Shown in pieces: positions 15,350 to 25,233 of a DNA stretch of 34,055 nt. The notes under the pieces were generated by a model that was not told the DNA's origin, searched no databases, and saw nothing but the letters and a program-made list of their open reading frames with translations. A program made the translations under genes and the position numbers. The stretch is from Muribaculaceae bacterium (GTDB lineage Bacteria > Bacteroidota > Bacteroidia > Bacteroidales > Muribaculaceae), in assembly GCA_017443765.1 (NCBI GenBank), contig JAFSYB010000093.1:1-34055 (forward strand). The letters are read 5' to 3'. Each line of letters begins with the position of its first letter. Positions within the stretch are counted from its first letter, which is position 1.

Positions 15350-15724
15350 ATGGATTTATCAGTATTCGGTATCGAGAGCACGACCATGGTGGTTACAGCC
15401 GCACTCACGGCGGTGACACTGGTGGCGGGCGCTCTGATTATCGCGTTTCTGGTTGGCCCGCGCAGTTACACCGATATGAAAGGTGAACCCTACGAGTGCG
15501 GCATTCCCACCCGTGGCGAATCAATGGCTCAGTTCCATGTGGGCTACTATTTGTTCGCCATCCTGTTCCTGATGTTCGACGTGGAAACGGTGTTCCTTTT
15601 TCCCTGGGCCACCCTCTGCCGTGAGCTGGGGAGCGGCGCACTGCTCGCAGTGGGGACTTTCCTGGTTATTCTCGTTTTAGGTCTGGCTTATGCCTGGAAG
15701 AAAGGAGCGTTGAGATGGAAGTGA
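15350..15724 (+). CDS. nuoA: Complex I (NADH-quinone oxidoreductase) subunit A
   Basis: NuoA is a small membrane subunit next to the quinone-access region of complex I. The 124-residue protein has three predicted membrane helices (about 10-35, 66-88 and 96-116). It also carries the family segment [20 protein letters not shown], with the conserved Glu-Cys-Gly loop, and [25 protein letters not shown]. It is the first gene of an 18-gene same-strand run and overlaps nuoB by 10 bp, which suggests translational coupling. The presumed promoter lies in the 337-bp gap upstream. Confidence 0.95.
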   Translation: MDLSVFGIESTTMVVTAALTAVTLVAGALIIAFLVGPRSYTDMKGEPYECGIPTRGESMAQFHVGYYLFAILFLMFDVETVFLFPWATLCRELGSGALLAVGTFLVILVLGLAYAWKKGALRWK

Positions 15725-16317
15725 AGAAACCGAAAATCAAAAGCATGAAGTATGAGGACTTCAAGGACAATGAGTACATTGAAGACCTTCTCGCGCAGCT
15801 GAACGCCTCGGGCGTGAATGTGGTTGTCGGCAAGGCCGACCAGCTGCTCAACTGGAGCCGCAGCAACTCGCTGTGGCCGTTCTGCTTCGGTACCAGCTGC
15901 TGCGCCATTGAGTTCATGTGCCTGGGAGCAGCCCGCTACGACATGGCGCGCTTTGGCGCCGAGGTGGCACGCAACTCGCCTCGACAGGCCGACTACATCA
16001 TGTGCCAGGGCACCATCACCTACCGCATGGCCCCCGTGCTCAAGCGCTTGTATGAGCAAATGGCCGAGCCAAAATATGTGATTGCCTGCGGTGCCTGCAC
16101 CGTGAGCGGTGGCCCGTTCAAGAACAGCTATTGTGTGGTCAAGGGGGTCGACGAGATTATCCCGGTCGATGTTTATCTGCCTGGTTGCCCGCCGCGCCCC
16201 GAAGCCATGTTCTATGCCCTGATGCAGCTCCAGCGCAAAATCAAGGTGAGCCGTTTCCTGGGGGGAGCCAACCGCAAGGAAAAACTGACCTACGACCCTG
16301 AACCCTGCCTGGAATGA
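15715..16317 (+). CDS. nuoB: Complex I subunit B (N2 iron-sulfur subunit)
   Basis: NuoB holds the terminal 4Fe-4S cluster N2, which reduces quinone. In the 200-residue protein the four ligands are visible: the adjacent pair Cys62-Cys63 ([10 protein letters not shown]), Cys128 ([10 protein letters not shown]) and Cys158 ([10 protein letters not shown]). Their spacing closely matches that of characterised NuoB/Nqo6. The quinone-site region [21 protein letters not shown] is also conserved. It overlaps the end of nuoA by 10 bp and is followed after 89 bp by nuoCD. Confidence 0.97.
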   Translation: MEVKKPKIKSMKYEDFKDNEYIEDLLAQLNASGVNVVVGKADQLLNWSRSNSLWPFCFGTSCCAIEFMCLGAARYDMARFGAEVARNSPRQADYIMCQGTITYRMAPVLKRLYEQMAEPKYVIACGACTVSGGPFKNSYCVVKGVDEIIPVDVYLPGCPPRPEAMFYALMQLQRKIKVSRFLGGANRKEKLTYDPEPCLE

Positions 16318-16406
16318 CCGGCTTGGACGCTGGCTCTTAATTCTCGCACAAGACTGCGCCAAATGCAATCAAGAAATCATTAAGTTCTACACCTTATTTA
16401 TAAAAT

Positions 16407-18056
16407 ATGGCTGACTTGAAAGAACAGATTGGCAAACTCTGTCCGCAGGCACAATTCGACACCGAGGGCGAGTTCCTGCTCATCACCATCGACGATGCCC
16501 AGTGGCATCCTTTGGCAGTGTCTCTGAAACGGGAACTGCACTTTGACCAGCTCATGGCCCTTGTGGGCATGGACTGGGGTGAGGCTCTGGGCGTGATGTG
16601 CTATCTGACCAATACCGAGAGCGGCGACATTGTTCACGTGAAGGTGAGCACTGCCAACCGCGAGACCCCGCGCCTGCACAGCGTGAGCGATGTGTGGGCC
16701 GTGGCAAACTACCAGGAGCGCGAGGTCTACGACTTCTTTGGCATTGTGTTCGTCAACCACCCCGACATGCGCCGGTTCTTCCTGCGCAACGACTGGGTGG
16801 GGCACCCGTTGCGCAAGGACTACGACGCCAGCCCCGAAAAGAACCCCCTGCGGCTCGACGATGAGACCAACGAGGACTACACCTGCTCGTGGGTGGAGGA
16901 CGACAAGGGCAACGTGACCAAAAAACACGGCCTGGTCTTTGATTTTGATGAATATGTCATCAATTTCGGCCCACAGCACCCATCCACACACGGCGTGATG
17001 CGCTATCGCGTGTCGCTCGACGGCGAGATTGTCAAGAAAGTGGACGTGGTGAGCGGATACATCCACCGCGGTATCGAGAAAATGTGTGAGAGCCTCACTT
17101 GGCCCCAAACGTTGCTATACACCGAGCGAATGGACTACATGGCTGCCCATATCAACCGCCACTGCCTGTGCCTGTGCATAGAGAAGGCCATGGGCTTGGA
17201 GGTGCCGCGCCGCGCCGAGCTTATCCGCTTGATGATGGACGAGCTGATGCGCTTGTCGTCGCACCTGCTCAGCTATGGCTGCCTAACCATGGACCAGGGC
17301 ACCACCACAGCATTCTTCTATGGTTTTCGCGACCGCGAGCTCATCTACGACATCTTCGACCGCACCTGCGGCGCCCGCATGTCGATGAGCTACAGCACCA
17401 TTGGCGGCGTCGTGGCCGACGTGCACCCCGACTTTGTCAACGATGTGCGCCATGCCTGCGATGTGATTGAGAAGAACATGAAGGAGTATCATCAGTTGTT
17501 CACCGGCAATGTCATCGCCCGCAACCGCATGGTAGGCGTGGGCACCCTGTCGCGTGAGCAGGCTGTCGACTACTGCATCACCGGCCCCAGTGGACGCGCC
17601 AGCGGTGTGCATTGCGACGTGCGCAAGACGCACCCCTATTCACGCTATGAGGAGTTCGACTTCGACGAGGTAACCCGCACCGGGGGCGACAGCATGGCAC
17701 GCTACATGGTGCGCATGGACGAGATGCTGCAGAGCATCAAAATCCTGCGCCAGGCCTGCGACAAGCTCGAGCAGGAGGGGATTCAGGGCGAGTATTGCGC
17801 CAAGGTGCCCAAGATGATCAAGCTGCCTGCCGGCCACTGGTATCAGCAGGTGGAGGCCAGCCGCGGTGCCTTTGGCGTGTATATCGAGAGCGACGGCGAT
17901 GCGAAACCGTTCCAGAAACCCTATCGCATGCACTTTCAAACGCCGTGCTTTAACCTCATCGGCGTGGTGGACCTCACTTGCCGCGACAACATGATTGCCG
18001 ACTTGATTACCATCACCGCATCAATCGACTTTGTGATTCCCGACATTGACCGATGA
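16407..18056 (+). CDS. nuoCD: Complex I fused subunits C and D
   Basis: A single 549-residue frame encodes both NuoC (30-kDa) and NuoD (49-kDa) parts of the peripheral arm. The NuoC part (about 1-150) has EREVYDFFGIVFVNHPDMRR and DWVGHPLRKDY. The linker is acidic. The NuoD part starts near residue 185 with FGPQHPSTHGVMRYRV, containing quinone-site histidines, and ends in the usual DFVIPDIDR. The frame runs through without a break. Fused nuoCD is known in E. coli and in Bacteroidetes. No nuoE, nuoF or nuoG follows; the next gene is nuoH after 141 bp. Confidence 0.96.
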   Translation: MADLKEQIGKLCPQAQFDTEGEFLLITIDDAQWHPLAVSLKRELHFDQLMALVGMDWGEALGVMCYLTNTESGDIVHVKVSTANRETPRLHSVSDVWAVANYQEREVYDFFGIVFVNHPDMRRFFLRNDWVGHPLRKDYDASPEKNPLRLDDETNEDYTCSWVEDDKGNVTKKHGLVFDFDEYVINFGPQHPSTHGVMRYRVSLDGEIVKKVDVVSGYIHRGIEKMCESLTWPQTLLYTERMDYMAAHINRHCLCLCIEKAMGLEVPRRAELIRLMMDELMRLSSHLLSYGCLTMDQGTTTAFFYGFRDRELIYDIFDRTCGARMSMSYSTIGGVVADVHPDFVNDVRHACDVIEKNMKEYHQLFTGNVIARNRMVGVGTLSREQAVDYCITGPSGRASGVHCDVRKTHPYSRYEEFDFDEVTRTGGDSMARYMVRMDEMLQSIKILRQACDKLEQEGIQGEYCAKVPKMIKLPAGHWYQQVEASRGAFGVYIESDGDAKPFQKPYRMHFQTPCFNLIGVVDLTCRDNMIADLITITASIDFVIPDIDR

Positions 18057-18156
18057 CGCAAGAACCCACAACCCAGCTTGCCTCCTCAACAAATCCCAGC
18101 TGAATGAGGGATTTGACGTGAGCAAAGAATCAAGACCGGTTTATTATCTTGCATCT

Positions 18157-18191
18157 CAATTATCCATTATCAATTATCCATTATCAATTAA
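18157..18191 (+). repeat. Heptad tandem repeat before nuoH
   Basis: Five consecutive 7-mers alternate: CAATTAT, CCATTAT, CAATTAT, CCATTAT, CAATTAA. The same stretch can be read as a 14-bp unit repeated 2.5 times. It ends 6 bp before the nuoH ATG. The copies are identical in register, so it is a recent or maintained array. Confidence 0.85.
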
Positions 18192-18197
18192 CAGAAT

Positions 18198-19274
18198 ATG
18201 TTTGATTTATCATCTGTGACGGGTTGGATTCACGGTTGGCTCAGCGGCATCATGCCGTCGTGGCTGGCCACCACCACCGAGTGTGTGCTTGTGGCGCTGT
18301 TTCTGCTGATTGCATATTCGGTGCTCGCCATGATTTATATCATGTACGAGCGCTGGGTGTGCGGCTGGATTCAGTGCCGGCGGGGGCCCATTCGCGTGGG
18401 ACCGGGTGGCTCGCTCCAGATTTTTGCCGATGTGTTCAAAATCCTCACCAAGGAAATCATCACCCTTTGGAGTACCGACAAGTTCCTCTTTTTCCTTGCT
18501 CCTTTCCTGGTGGTGCTGGCCTCGGTGCTCACCTTTGCCTGCCTGCCATGGGGGAAGGGATTCCAGGTGATTGACTTCAATATCGGTGTGTTTTTCATCA
18601 TCGCTGTGTCGTCGATTGGTGTGCTGGGCATTTTGCTTGCCGGCTGGTCGAGCAACAGCAAGTACACCTTGATTGGCGCTATGCGCTCAGGGGCACAGAT
18701 GATCAGTTATGAGCTTTCGGTGGGCATCAGCATCCTCACGGTGGTGTGTCTGGCGGGCACCATGAGCATCACCGGCCTGGTCGAGGCTCAAGCCGATGGC
18801 TGGTTCCTCTTCAAGGGACACCTGCCGGCAGTGGTCGCGTTCATCATCTACATTATCGCGGCCAATGCCGAGAACAACCGTGGCCCGTTCGACCTGCCCG
18901 AGGCCGAGCACGAGCTCACGGCCGGATACCATACCGAGTATTCAGGAATTCACTACGGCTTGTTCTATCTGGCCGAGTACCTCAACCTGTTTGTGGTCAG
19001 TGGCATTGCCTCGCTGCTTTTCCTGGGTGGCTGGATGCCCCTGCACATTCCCGGCTGGGAGGGATTCAATGCCGTGATGGACTATATCCCAAGCACACTG
19101 TGGTTCCTGGGCAAGGCATTCTTCATGACCTTTATCTTTATGTGGATTCGTTGGTCGTTCCCGCGTGTCCGCATCGACCAGATGCTGGCGCTCGAGTGGC
19201 GCTACCTGATGCCCATCGGCTTGGTCAATCTGGTGGTGATGGCCGTTGTGGTTACACAAGGTTGGTATTTTTAA
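18198..19274 (+). CDS. nuoH: Complex I subunit H
   Basis: NuoH links the peripheral arm to the membrane arm and forms much of the quinone chamber. The 358-residue protein has about eight membrane helices and the family loops. The first is QCRRGPIRVGPGGSLQIFAD, where canonical proteins have RxGPNRVGP. Later loops are ENNRGPFDLPEAEHELTAGY and HTEYSGIHYGLFYLAEY. It is the last nuo gene before the ATP synthase block, with atpD starting 60 bp downstream. A heptad repeat directly precedes its start codon. Confidence 0.96.
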   Translation: MFDLSSVTGWIHGWLSGIMPSWLATTTECVLVALFLLIAYSVLAMIYIMYERWVCGWIQCRRGPIRVGPGGSLQIFADVFKILTKEIITLWSTDKFLFFLAPFLVVLASVLTFACLPWGKGFQVIDFNIGVFFIIAVSSIGVLGILLAGWSSNSKYTLIGAMRSGAQMISYELSVGISILTVVCLAGTMSITGLVEAQADGWFLFKGHLPAVVAFIIYIIAANAENNRGPFDLPEAEHELTAGYHTEYSGIHYGLFYLAEYLNLFVVSGIASLLFLGGWMPLHIPGWEGFNAVMDYIPSTLWFLGKAFFMTFIFMWIRWSFPRVRIDQMLALEWRYLMPIGLVNLVVMAVVVTQGWYF

Positions 19275-19307
19275 CAAGTGATTGTATTTCAACTGAATAT
19301 ATAGTAA

Positions 19308-20843
<1,536 letters not shown>

Positions 20844-20890
20844 CATCTTGCAGTAACTATAATTATTTATAGCTTATTATTCATAAAATC

Positions 20891-20981
20891 GTAGCTCGTA
20901 ACACTTAGCCCGTAGCCCGTAGCTCGTAACTCGTAGCTCGTAGCTCATTACTCATTACTCATTACTCATAACTCATTCCCC
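20891..20981 (+). repeat. Thirteen-unit heptad array abutting the atpC start codon
   Basis: Thirteen consecutive 7-mers fill 91 bp exactly up to the ATG. Units 1-8 are variants of GTAGCTC (GTAACAC, TTAGCCC, GTAGCCC, GTAACTC). Units 9-12 are ATTACTC three times, then ATAACTC. The last is ATTCCCC. All but the last two bases of drift keep a C at the unit end. Because 7 is not a multiple of 3, the TAG and TAA in the units put stop codons in all forward frames. Confidence 0.92.
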
Positions 20982-21218
20982 ATGACACTCAAAATAATAT
21001 CGGCCGAGCAGGTTGAGTTCGAGGGCGCCATAACGCAGGTCACACTACCCGGTGTGATGGGCAGTTTTCAGGTGCTCAACAATCATGCCGCCCTGATTGC
21101 CGCGCTCAAAGATGGCCCGGTGGCCTATATCACCGATGCCGGCGAGCAGCAGCAAAGCCACATCAACGGCGGCGTGGCTGACATCAAGGATAATGTGGTG
21201 AGTGTGTGCATCTATTGA
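20982..21218 (+). CDS. atpC: F1 ATP synthase subunit epsilon, short form
   Basis: Epsilon belongs to the central stalk. This 78-residue protein contains only the N-terminal beta-sandwich domain (ITQVTLPGVMGSFQVLNNHAALIAAL ... HINGGVADIKDNVVSVCIY, given here in parts). The C-terminal helical hairpin that inhibits ATP hydrolysis in E. coli (138 residues) is absent, and the stop is followed by atpB after 2 bp. Short epsilon subunits of about 80 residues are usual in Bacteroidetes, so this is probably not a truncation. The gene starts right after the heptad array. Confidence 0.93.
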   Translation: MTLKIISAEQVEFEGAITQVTLPGVMGSFQVLNNHAALIAALKDGPVAYITDAGEQQQSHINGGVADIKDNVVSVCIY

Positions 21219-21220
21219 TT

Positions 21221-22279
21221 ATGAAGAAAGCAATAACCGCATTCATTGCAGTCGTGATTCTGGCCTTGATTGGGCTGGGCTATCACAGCGCGGCGCAGGG
21301 GCCGAAGCATGAGCTGAATCCCAAAGAGACCATCTTTGAGCATCTTGGCGATGCCTACGGCTGGGAAGTGCCTTTCAATCATCATGCGCACATTCCGTTG
21401 CCGGTGATTGTCAAGGGTCAGGACGGCTGGCACTGCTTCATGAGCAGCCGCATCGCCGATGGCGCCACCTGTGAGGGATTCTGCATCAGCCGCAGTGAGT
21501 CCTATCACGGCAAGGTGGTGCAGATGTTGCCCGACGGCAGCGAGTACCGCCCTCTCGACTTTTCCATCACCAAAAACGTGTTGGGCATCTTCATTGCCGC
21601 TGTGGTGGTGATTCTGCTTGTCATGGCCATGAAACGCTGGTATGCCCGCAACGGCCTCAAGGCACCTCGAGGGGCTAAAGGCCTGCTCGAGCTTATCGTT
21701 GAGTTCGTTTACGGCGACACCATTCGCCCCATTCTGGGCAAGCACGCACCGCGATATGCGCCTTACCTGCTCACCGTGTTCTTCTTCATCCTCACCATGA
21801 ACCTGCTCGGGTTGATTGTGATTTTCCCGGGCGGCGCCAATCTCACGGGAAACATTGCCGTCACCATGGTGCTGGCCGTGCTCACGTTCCTGATCACCGC
21901 CTTCAGCGGCACACGCGAGTACTGGAAGGAGACCTTCTGGCCCGATGTGCCCATGGCACTCAAGTGCCCGGTGCCCATGATGCAGATTATCGAGGTGCTT
22001 GGCATGTTCACCAAGCCGCTGGCACTGATGATTCGTCTGTTCGCCAACATGATGAGCGGACACATGGTCGTGCTCGTGCTTGTGTTGCTGATTTTCATCT
22101 TCACCAACTTGTTCGGTGTGGCCGTGGGAGCTGGCACTGCCATCTTCTCGGTGGCGTTCACCCTGTTCATGCTGCTGCTCGACACGCTGGTGAGCTTTAT
22201 CCAGGCTTATGTGTTCACCATTCTCTCCACCATCTTCATCTCGATGGCTTTGGTGGAGCCACATCACGAAGCCGAATGA
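21221..22279 (+). CDS. atpB: Fo ATP synthase subunit a
   Basis: Subunit a forms the proton half-channels beside the c-ring. The 352-residue protein is about 80 residues longer than E. coli AtpB. The extra part is N-terminal: a signal-like helix (residues 1-20) and a presumably periplasmic segment with HLGDAYGWEV, HIPLPVIVKG and three cysteines (72, 84, 88). The core has the essential arginine Arg272 in IRLFANMMSGHMV and the C-terminal helix SFIQAYVFTILSTIFISMA. The ATG at 21221, 2 bp after the atpC stop, is preferred over one at 21206 that overlaps atpC. No atpI is seen between atpC and atpB. Confidence 0.96.
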   Translation: MKKAITAFIAVVILALIGLGYHSAAQGPKHELNPKETIFEHLGDAYGWEVPFNHHAHIPLPVIVKGQDGWHCFMSSRIADGATCEGFCISRSESYHGKVVQMLPDGSEYRPLDFSITKNVLGIFIAAVVVILLVMAMKRWYARNGLKAPRGAKGLLELIVEFVYGDTIRPILGKHAPRYAPYLLTVFFFILTMNLLGLIVIFPGGANLTGNIAVTMVLAVLTFLITAFSGTREYWKETFWPDVPMALKCPVPMMQIIEVLGMFTKPLALMIRLFANMMSGHMVVLVLVLLIFIFTNLFGVAVGAGTAIFSVAFTLFMLLLDTLVSFIQAYVFTILSTIFISMALVEPHHEAE

Positions 22280-22307
22280 TTCAAACCAAAAGAATACAAA
22301 CGAATAA

Positions 22308-22574
<267 letters not shown>

Positions 22575-22581
22575 TTAAAGC

Positions 22582-23079
22582 ATGGAACTTTTCACACCTG
22601 AATTTGGCCTGGTCTTCTGGATGTTTATTGCATTCGGCTGCCTCTACTTTATCCTTGCCAAGTACGCCTGGCCTTTCATCATCAAGAGTATGGAAGAGCG
22701 TGCCGAGCTGATCGACAAGGGGGTTGCGTACGCCCAGGAAGCTAAATCGCAGCTCGACAATGCCCGTGCCGAGGCCGACAAGGTGATTGCCGAGGCGCGC
22801 CATCAGCAGGCCGAGATTCTGCGCGAGGCCGCCAAGATGCGCAACCAGATGGTGGAGAACGCCAAGGGCGAGGCGGCTGCCGAGGCTAAGAAAGTTTCGG
22901 AAACTGCCCTCGCCTCGATCGAGCACGCACGCAAGGAGAGCGAGAAACAGTTGCGCCAAGAGGTGGGCGAGATTGCGTTGCAAATCGCCGAGAAGATCCT
23001 GCGCCAAGACGTGAGCAACGACCAGGCACAACGCGATCTTGTTGACCGCTACTTGAATGAGGTTCAGACCAAAAACTAA
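22582..23079 (+). CDS. atpF: Fo ATP synthase subunit b
   Basis: Subunit b is the peripheral stalk linking Fo to F1. The 165-residue protein has one N-terminal membrane helix (about 8-26, FGLVFWMFIAFGCLYFILAK) and then a long charged helix rich in Ala, Glu, Lys and Arg, predicted to form the dimeric coiled coil. There is one copy, so a b2 homodimer is expected. It is 7 bp after atpE and 6 bp before atpH. Confidence 0.95.
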   Translation: MELFTPEFGLVFWMFIAFGCLYFILAKYAWPFIIKSMEERAELIDKGVAYAQEAKSQLDNARAEADKVIAEARHQQAEILREAAKMRNQMVENAKGEAAAEAKKVSETALASIEHARKESEKQLRQEVGEIALQIAEKILRQDVSNDQAQRDLVDRYLNEVQTKN

Positions 23080-23085
23080 TGCAAC

Positions 23086-23625
23086 ATGAACGACGGACTT
23101 ATCCCCAGGCGGTATGCCAAGGCGTTATACAAGTTCGCGCTTGAGAATGGCGACAACGAGCAAATCTACGAGCTGCTCAAGCCCCTGAGCAAGGGACTGC
23201 GCGGTCTCGACGATTTGAAACGTGTGCTCATCAATCCTCACATCCCTGCCGAAGACAAGGGGAAGGTGATGATGCAGCTCGTGGGTGCCAGGCCCGGCAG
23301 CTCGCTCGACAAGTTCATCTTGCTCGTTATTCGTAATAACCGGGCCGATTTTCTGCGGAAAATCGCTCTCGCTTATGTGCAGCTCTACCGCGAGGAGCAT
23401 AGCATTGCCGAGGTAATCATCACCTCGGCGGTGGAATTGTCCGATGACAAAATCAACCGTATCGTTGAGGCTGCCAGGCAGCAGCTGGGCCAGGTCGCGC
23501 TCGAAGTGGAAACCCAAGTCGACCCCGAACTCATAGGCGGATTCACCGTTAAAATGGGTGATGTGTTCCTCGATGCCTCGGTGAAGAGCGAACTGAATCA
23601 ATTGCGTTTAAAACTTATTAGTTAA
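23086..23625 (+). CDS. atpH: F1 ATP synthase subunit delta
   Basis: Delta fastens the peripheral stalk to the top of F1. The 179-residue protein has the N-terminal helical domain (PRRYAKALYKFALENG), FILLVIRNNRADFL in the middle, and the C-terminal signature VDPELIGGFTVKMGDVFLDASVK. Length is normal. It lies in the conserved order F-H-A-G with gaps of 6 and 10 bp. Confidence 0.96.
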   Translation: MNDGLIPRRYAKALYKFALENGDNEQIYELLKPLSKGLRGLDDLKRVLINPHIPAEDKGKVMMQLVGARPGSSLDKFILLVIRNNRADFLRKIALAYVQLYREEHSIAEVIITSAVELSDDKINRIVEAARQQLGQVALEVETQVDPELIGGFTVKMGDVFLDASVKSELNQLRLKLIS

Positions 23626-23635
23626 TTTACTACAG

Positions 23636-25213
23636 ATGATTAACCCAAGCGAAATATCTGACATACTGAAACAACAACTCAGCGACATTGAGCAAAACGT
23701 GGCGTTTGAGGAAATTGGAACAGTGCTTGAGGTGGGCGACGGCGTGGCGCACGTCTTTGGCTTGACCAATGTCGAGGCCAACGAACTCGTGAAGTTTGAG
23801 AACGGCGTCACCGGTGTGGCCATGAACCTTGAGGAGAGCGACGTTGGTGTGATTCTGCTCAACGAGGTTGACTCGATAGCCCAGAGCATGAAAGTGAGCC
23901 GCACCGGCGAGATTGCTTCCATCGAAGTGGGCGAGGGCTTGTTAGGGCGCGTGATTAACGTGCTTGCCGAGCCCATCGACGGCCACGGAGCCATCGATGG
24001 CAAGCGCATCCGCCTGCCGCTGGAGCGAAAAGCACCCGGTGTGATTTTCCGCCAGCCGGTGAACCAGCCGTTGCAGACCGGCCTCAAGGCCATTGACTCG
24101 ATGATTCCCATCGGACGCGGACAGCGCGAGCTGATTATTGGTGACCGCCAGATTGGCAAAACGGCCATTGCCGTTGACACCATCATCAATCAAAAGCATT
24201 GCTACGAGGCTGGCCATCCTGTCTATTGCATCTATGTTGCCATCGGCCAAAAGGCTTCCACCGTGGCCGCGCTGGTGAACAAGCTCAACGAGGAAGGCGC
24301 CATGCCCTACACCATTGTGGTGGCCGCCTCAGCTGCCGATTCGGCTTCGATGCGCTACTACGCCCCCTTTGCCGGGGCGGCCATCGGCGAGTATTTCCGC
24401 GACACTGGCCGCGACGCACTGGTGATTTACGACGACCTCTCGAAGCACGCTGTGGCTTACCGCGAAATTTCGCTCATCCTCAAGCGACCCTCGGGGCGCG
24501 AGGCTTATCCAGGCGACATTTTCTACCTCCACAGCCGTCTGCTCGAGCGGGCTGCCAAAATCAACGAGAATCAGGCTGTGGCTTCGATGATGAACGACCT
24601 CCCGGAGGCGCTTAAGCCCATTGTCAAGGGCGGCGGCTCGCTCACGGCCCTGCCCATCATTGAGACGCAGGCCGGCGATGTGAGCGCTTATATTCCCACC
24701 AACGTGATCTCAATCACCGACGGACAGATTTACCTCGAGAGCGCCTTGTTCAACGCCGGTATCCGCCCGGCCGTGAATGTGGGTATCTCGGTGAGCCGTG
24801 TGGGTGGCAATGCACAAATCAAGTGCATGAAGAAAGTGGCGGGAACGCTCAAAATCGCCCAGGCTCAGTATCGTGAGCTGGAGGCGTTCACCAAGTTTGG
24901 AGGCGACATCGATGCGGTAACCGCTCGCACCATCGACACCGGCCGCAAAAACGAGCGCCTGCTTGTGCAGGCCCAGTACGAGCCCATGCCTGTCGAGGAG
25001 CAAGTCGCCATCATCTATTGCGGCGTGAACGGCCTCATGCAGCACGTGCCCATCGATTCAGTCCCTGAGTTCGAGAGCCTGTTTATCGAGTATCTGCGCG
25101 CCAAGCACCAGAGCGATGTGCTCGATGTGCTGCGCTCGGGCAAGATTGACGACGATGTGATGGGCAAGCTCAAGGCCGCTGCACAGGAAATTGCCGCCAA
25201 GTACAAGGCTTGA
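23636..25213 (+). CDS. atpA: F1 ATP synthase subunit alpha
   Basis: Alpha holds the non-catalytic nucleotide sites and the arginine finger. The 525-residue protein has Walker A GDRQIGKT at 169-176 (Lys175). The fifth residue is Ile, where most alpha subunits have Thr. Other family blocks are AIDSMIPIGRGQRELIIGDR, LVIYDDLSKHAVAYREIS, PGDIFYLHSRLLERAA and NVGISVSRVGGNAQ, with the arginine-finger Arg in VSRVGG. Length is normal for Bacteroidetes. It is followed by atpG after 20 bp. Confidence 0.98.
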   Translation: MINPSEISDILKQQLSDIEQNVAFEEIGTVLEVGDGVAHVFGLTNVEANELVKFENGVTGVAMNLEESDVGVILLNEVDSIAQSMKVSRTGEIASIEVGEGLLGRVINVLAEPIDGHGAIDGKRIRLPLERKAPGVIFRQPVNQPLQTGLKAIDSMIPIGRGQRELIIGDRQIGKTAIAVDTIINQKHCYEAGHPVYCIYVAIGQKASTVAALVNKLNEEGAMPYTIVVAASAADSASMRYYAPFAGAAIGEYFRDTGRDALVIYDDLSKHAVAYREISLILKRPSGREAYPGDIFYLHSRLLERAAKINENQAVASMMNDLPEALKPIVKGGGSLTALPIIETQAGDVSAYIPTNVISITDGQIYLESALFNAGIRPAVNVGISVSRVGGNAQIKCMKKVAGTLKIAQAQYRELEAFTKFGGDIDAVTARTIDTGRKNERLLVQAQYEPMPVEEQVAIIYCGVNGLMQHVPIDSVPEFESLFIEYLRAKHQSDVLDVLRSGKIDDDVMGKLKAAAQEIAAKYKA

Positions 25214-25233
25214 CCTGATAACAGTGAATACTT

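Noticed and set aside
16407..18056. Possible frameshift joining nuoC and nuoD
   Set aside because: The frame is continuous, the linker is of the usual kind, and fused nuoCD is an established form.
20891..20981. CRISPR-like array
   Set aside because: The period is 7 bp with no spacers and no cas genes nearby; it is a simple tandem repeat.
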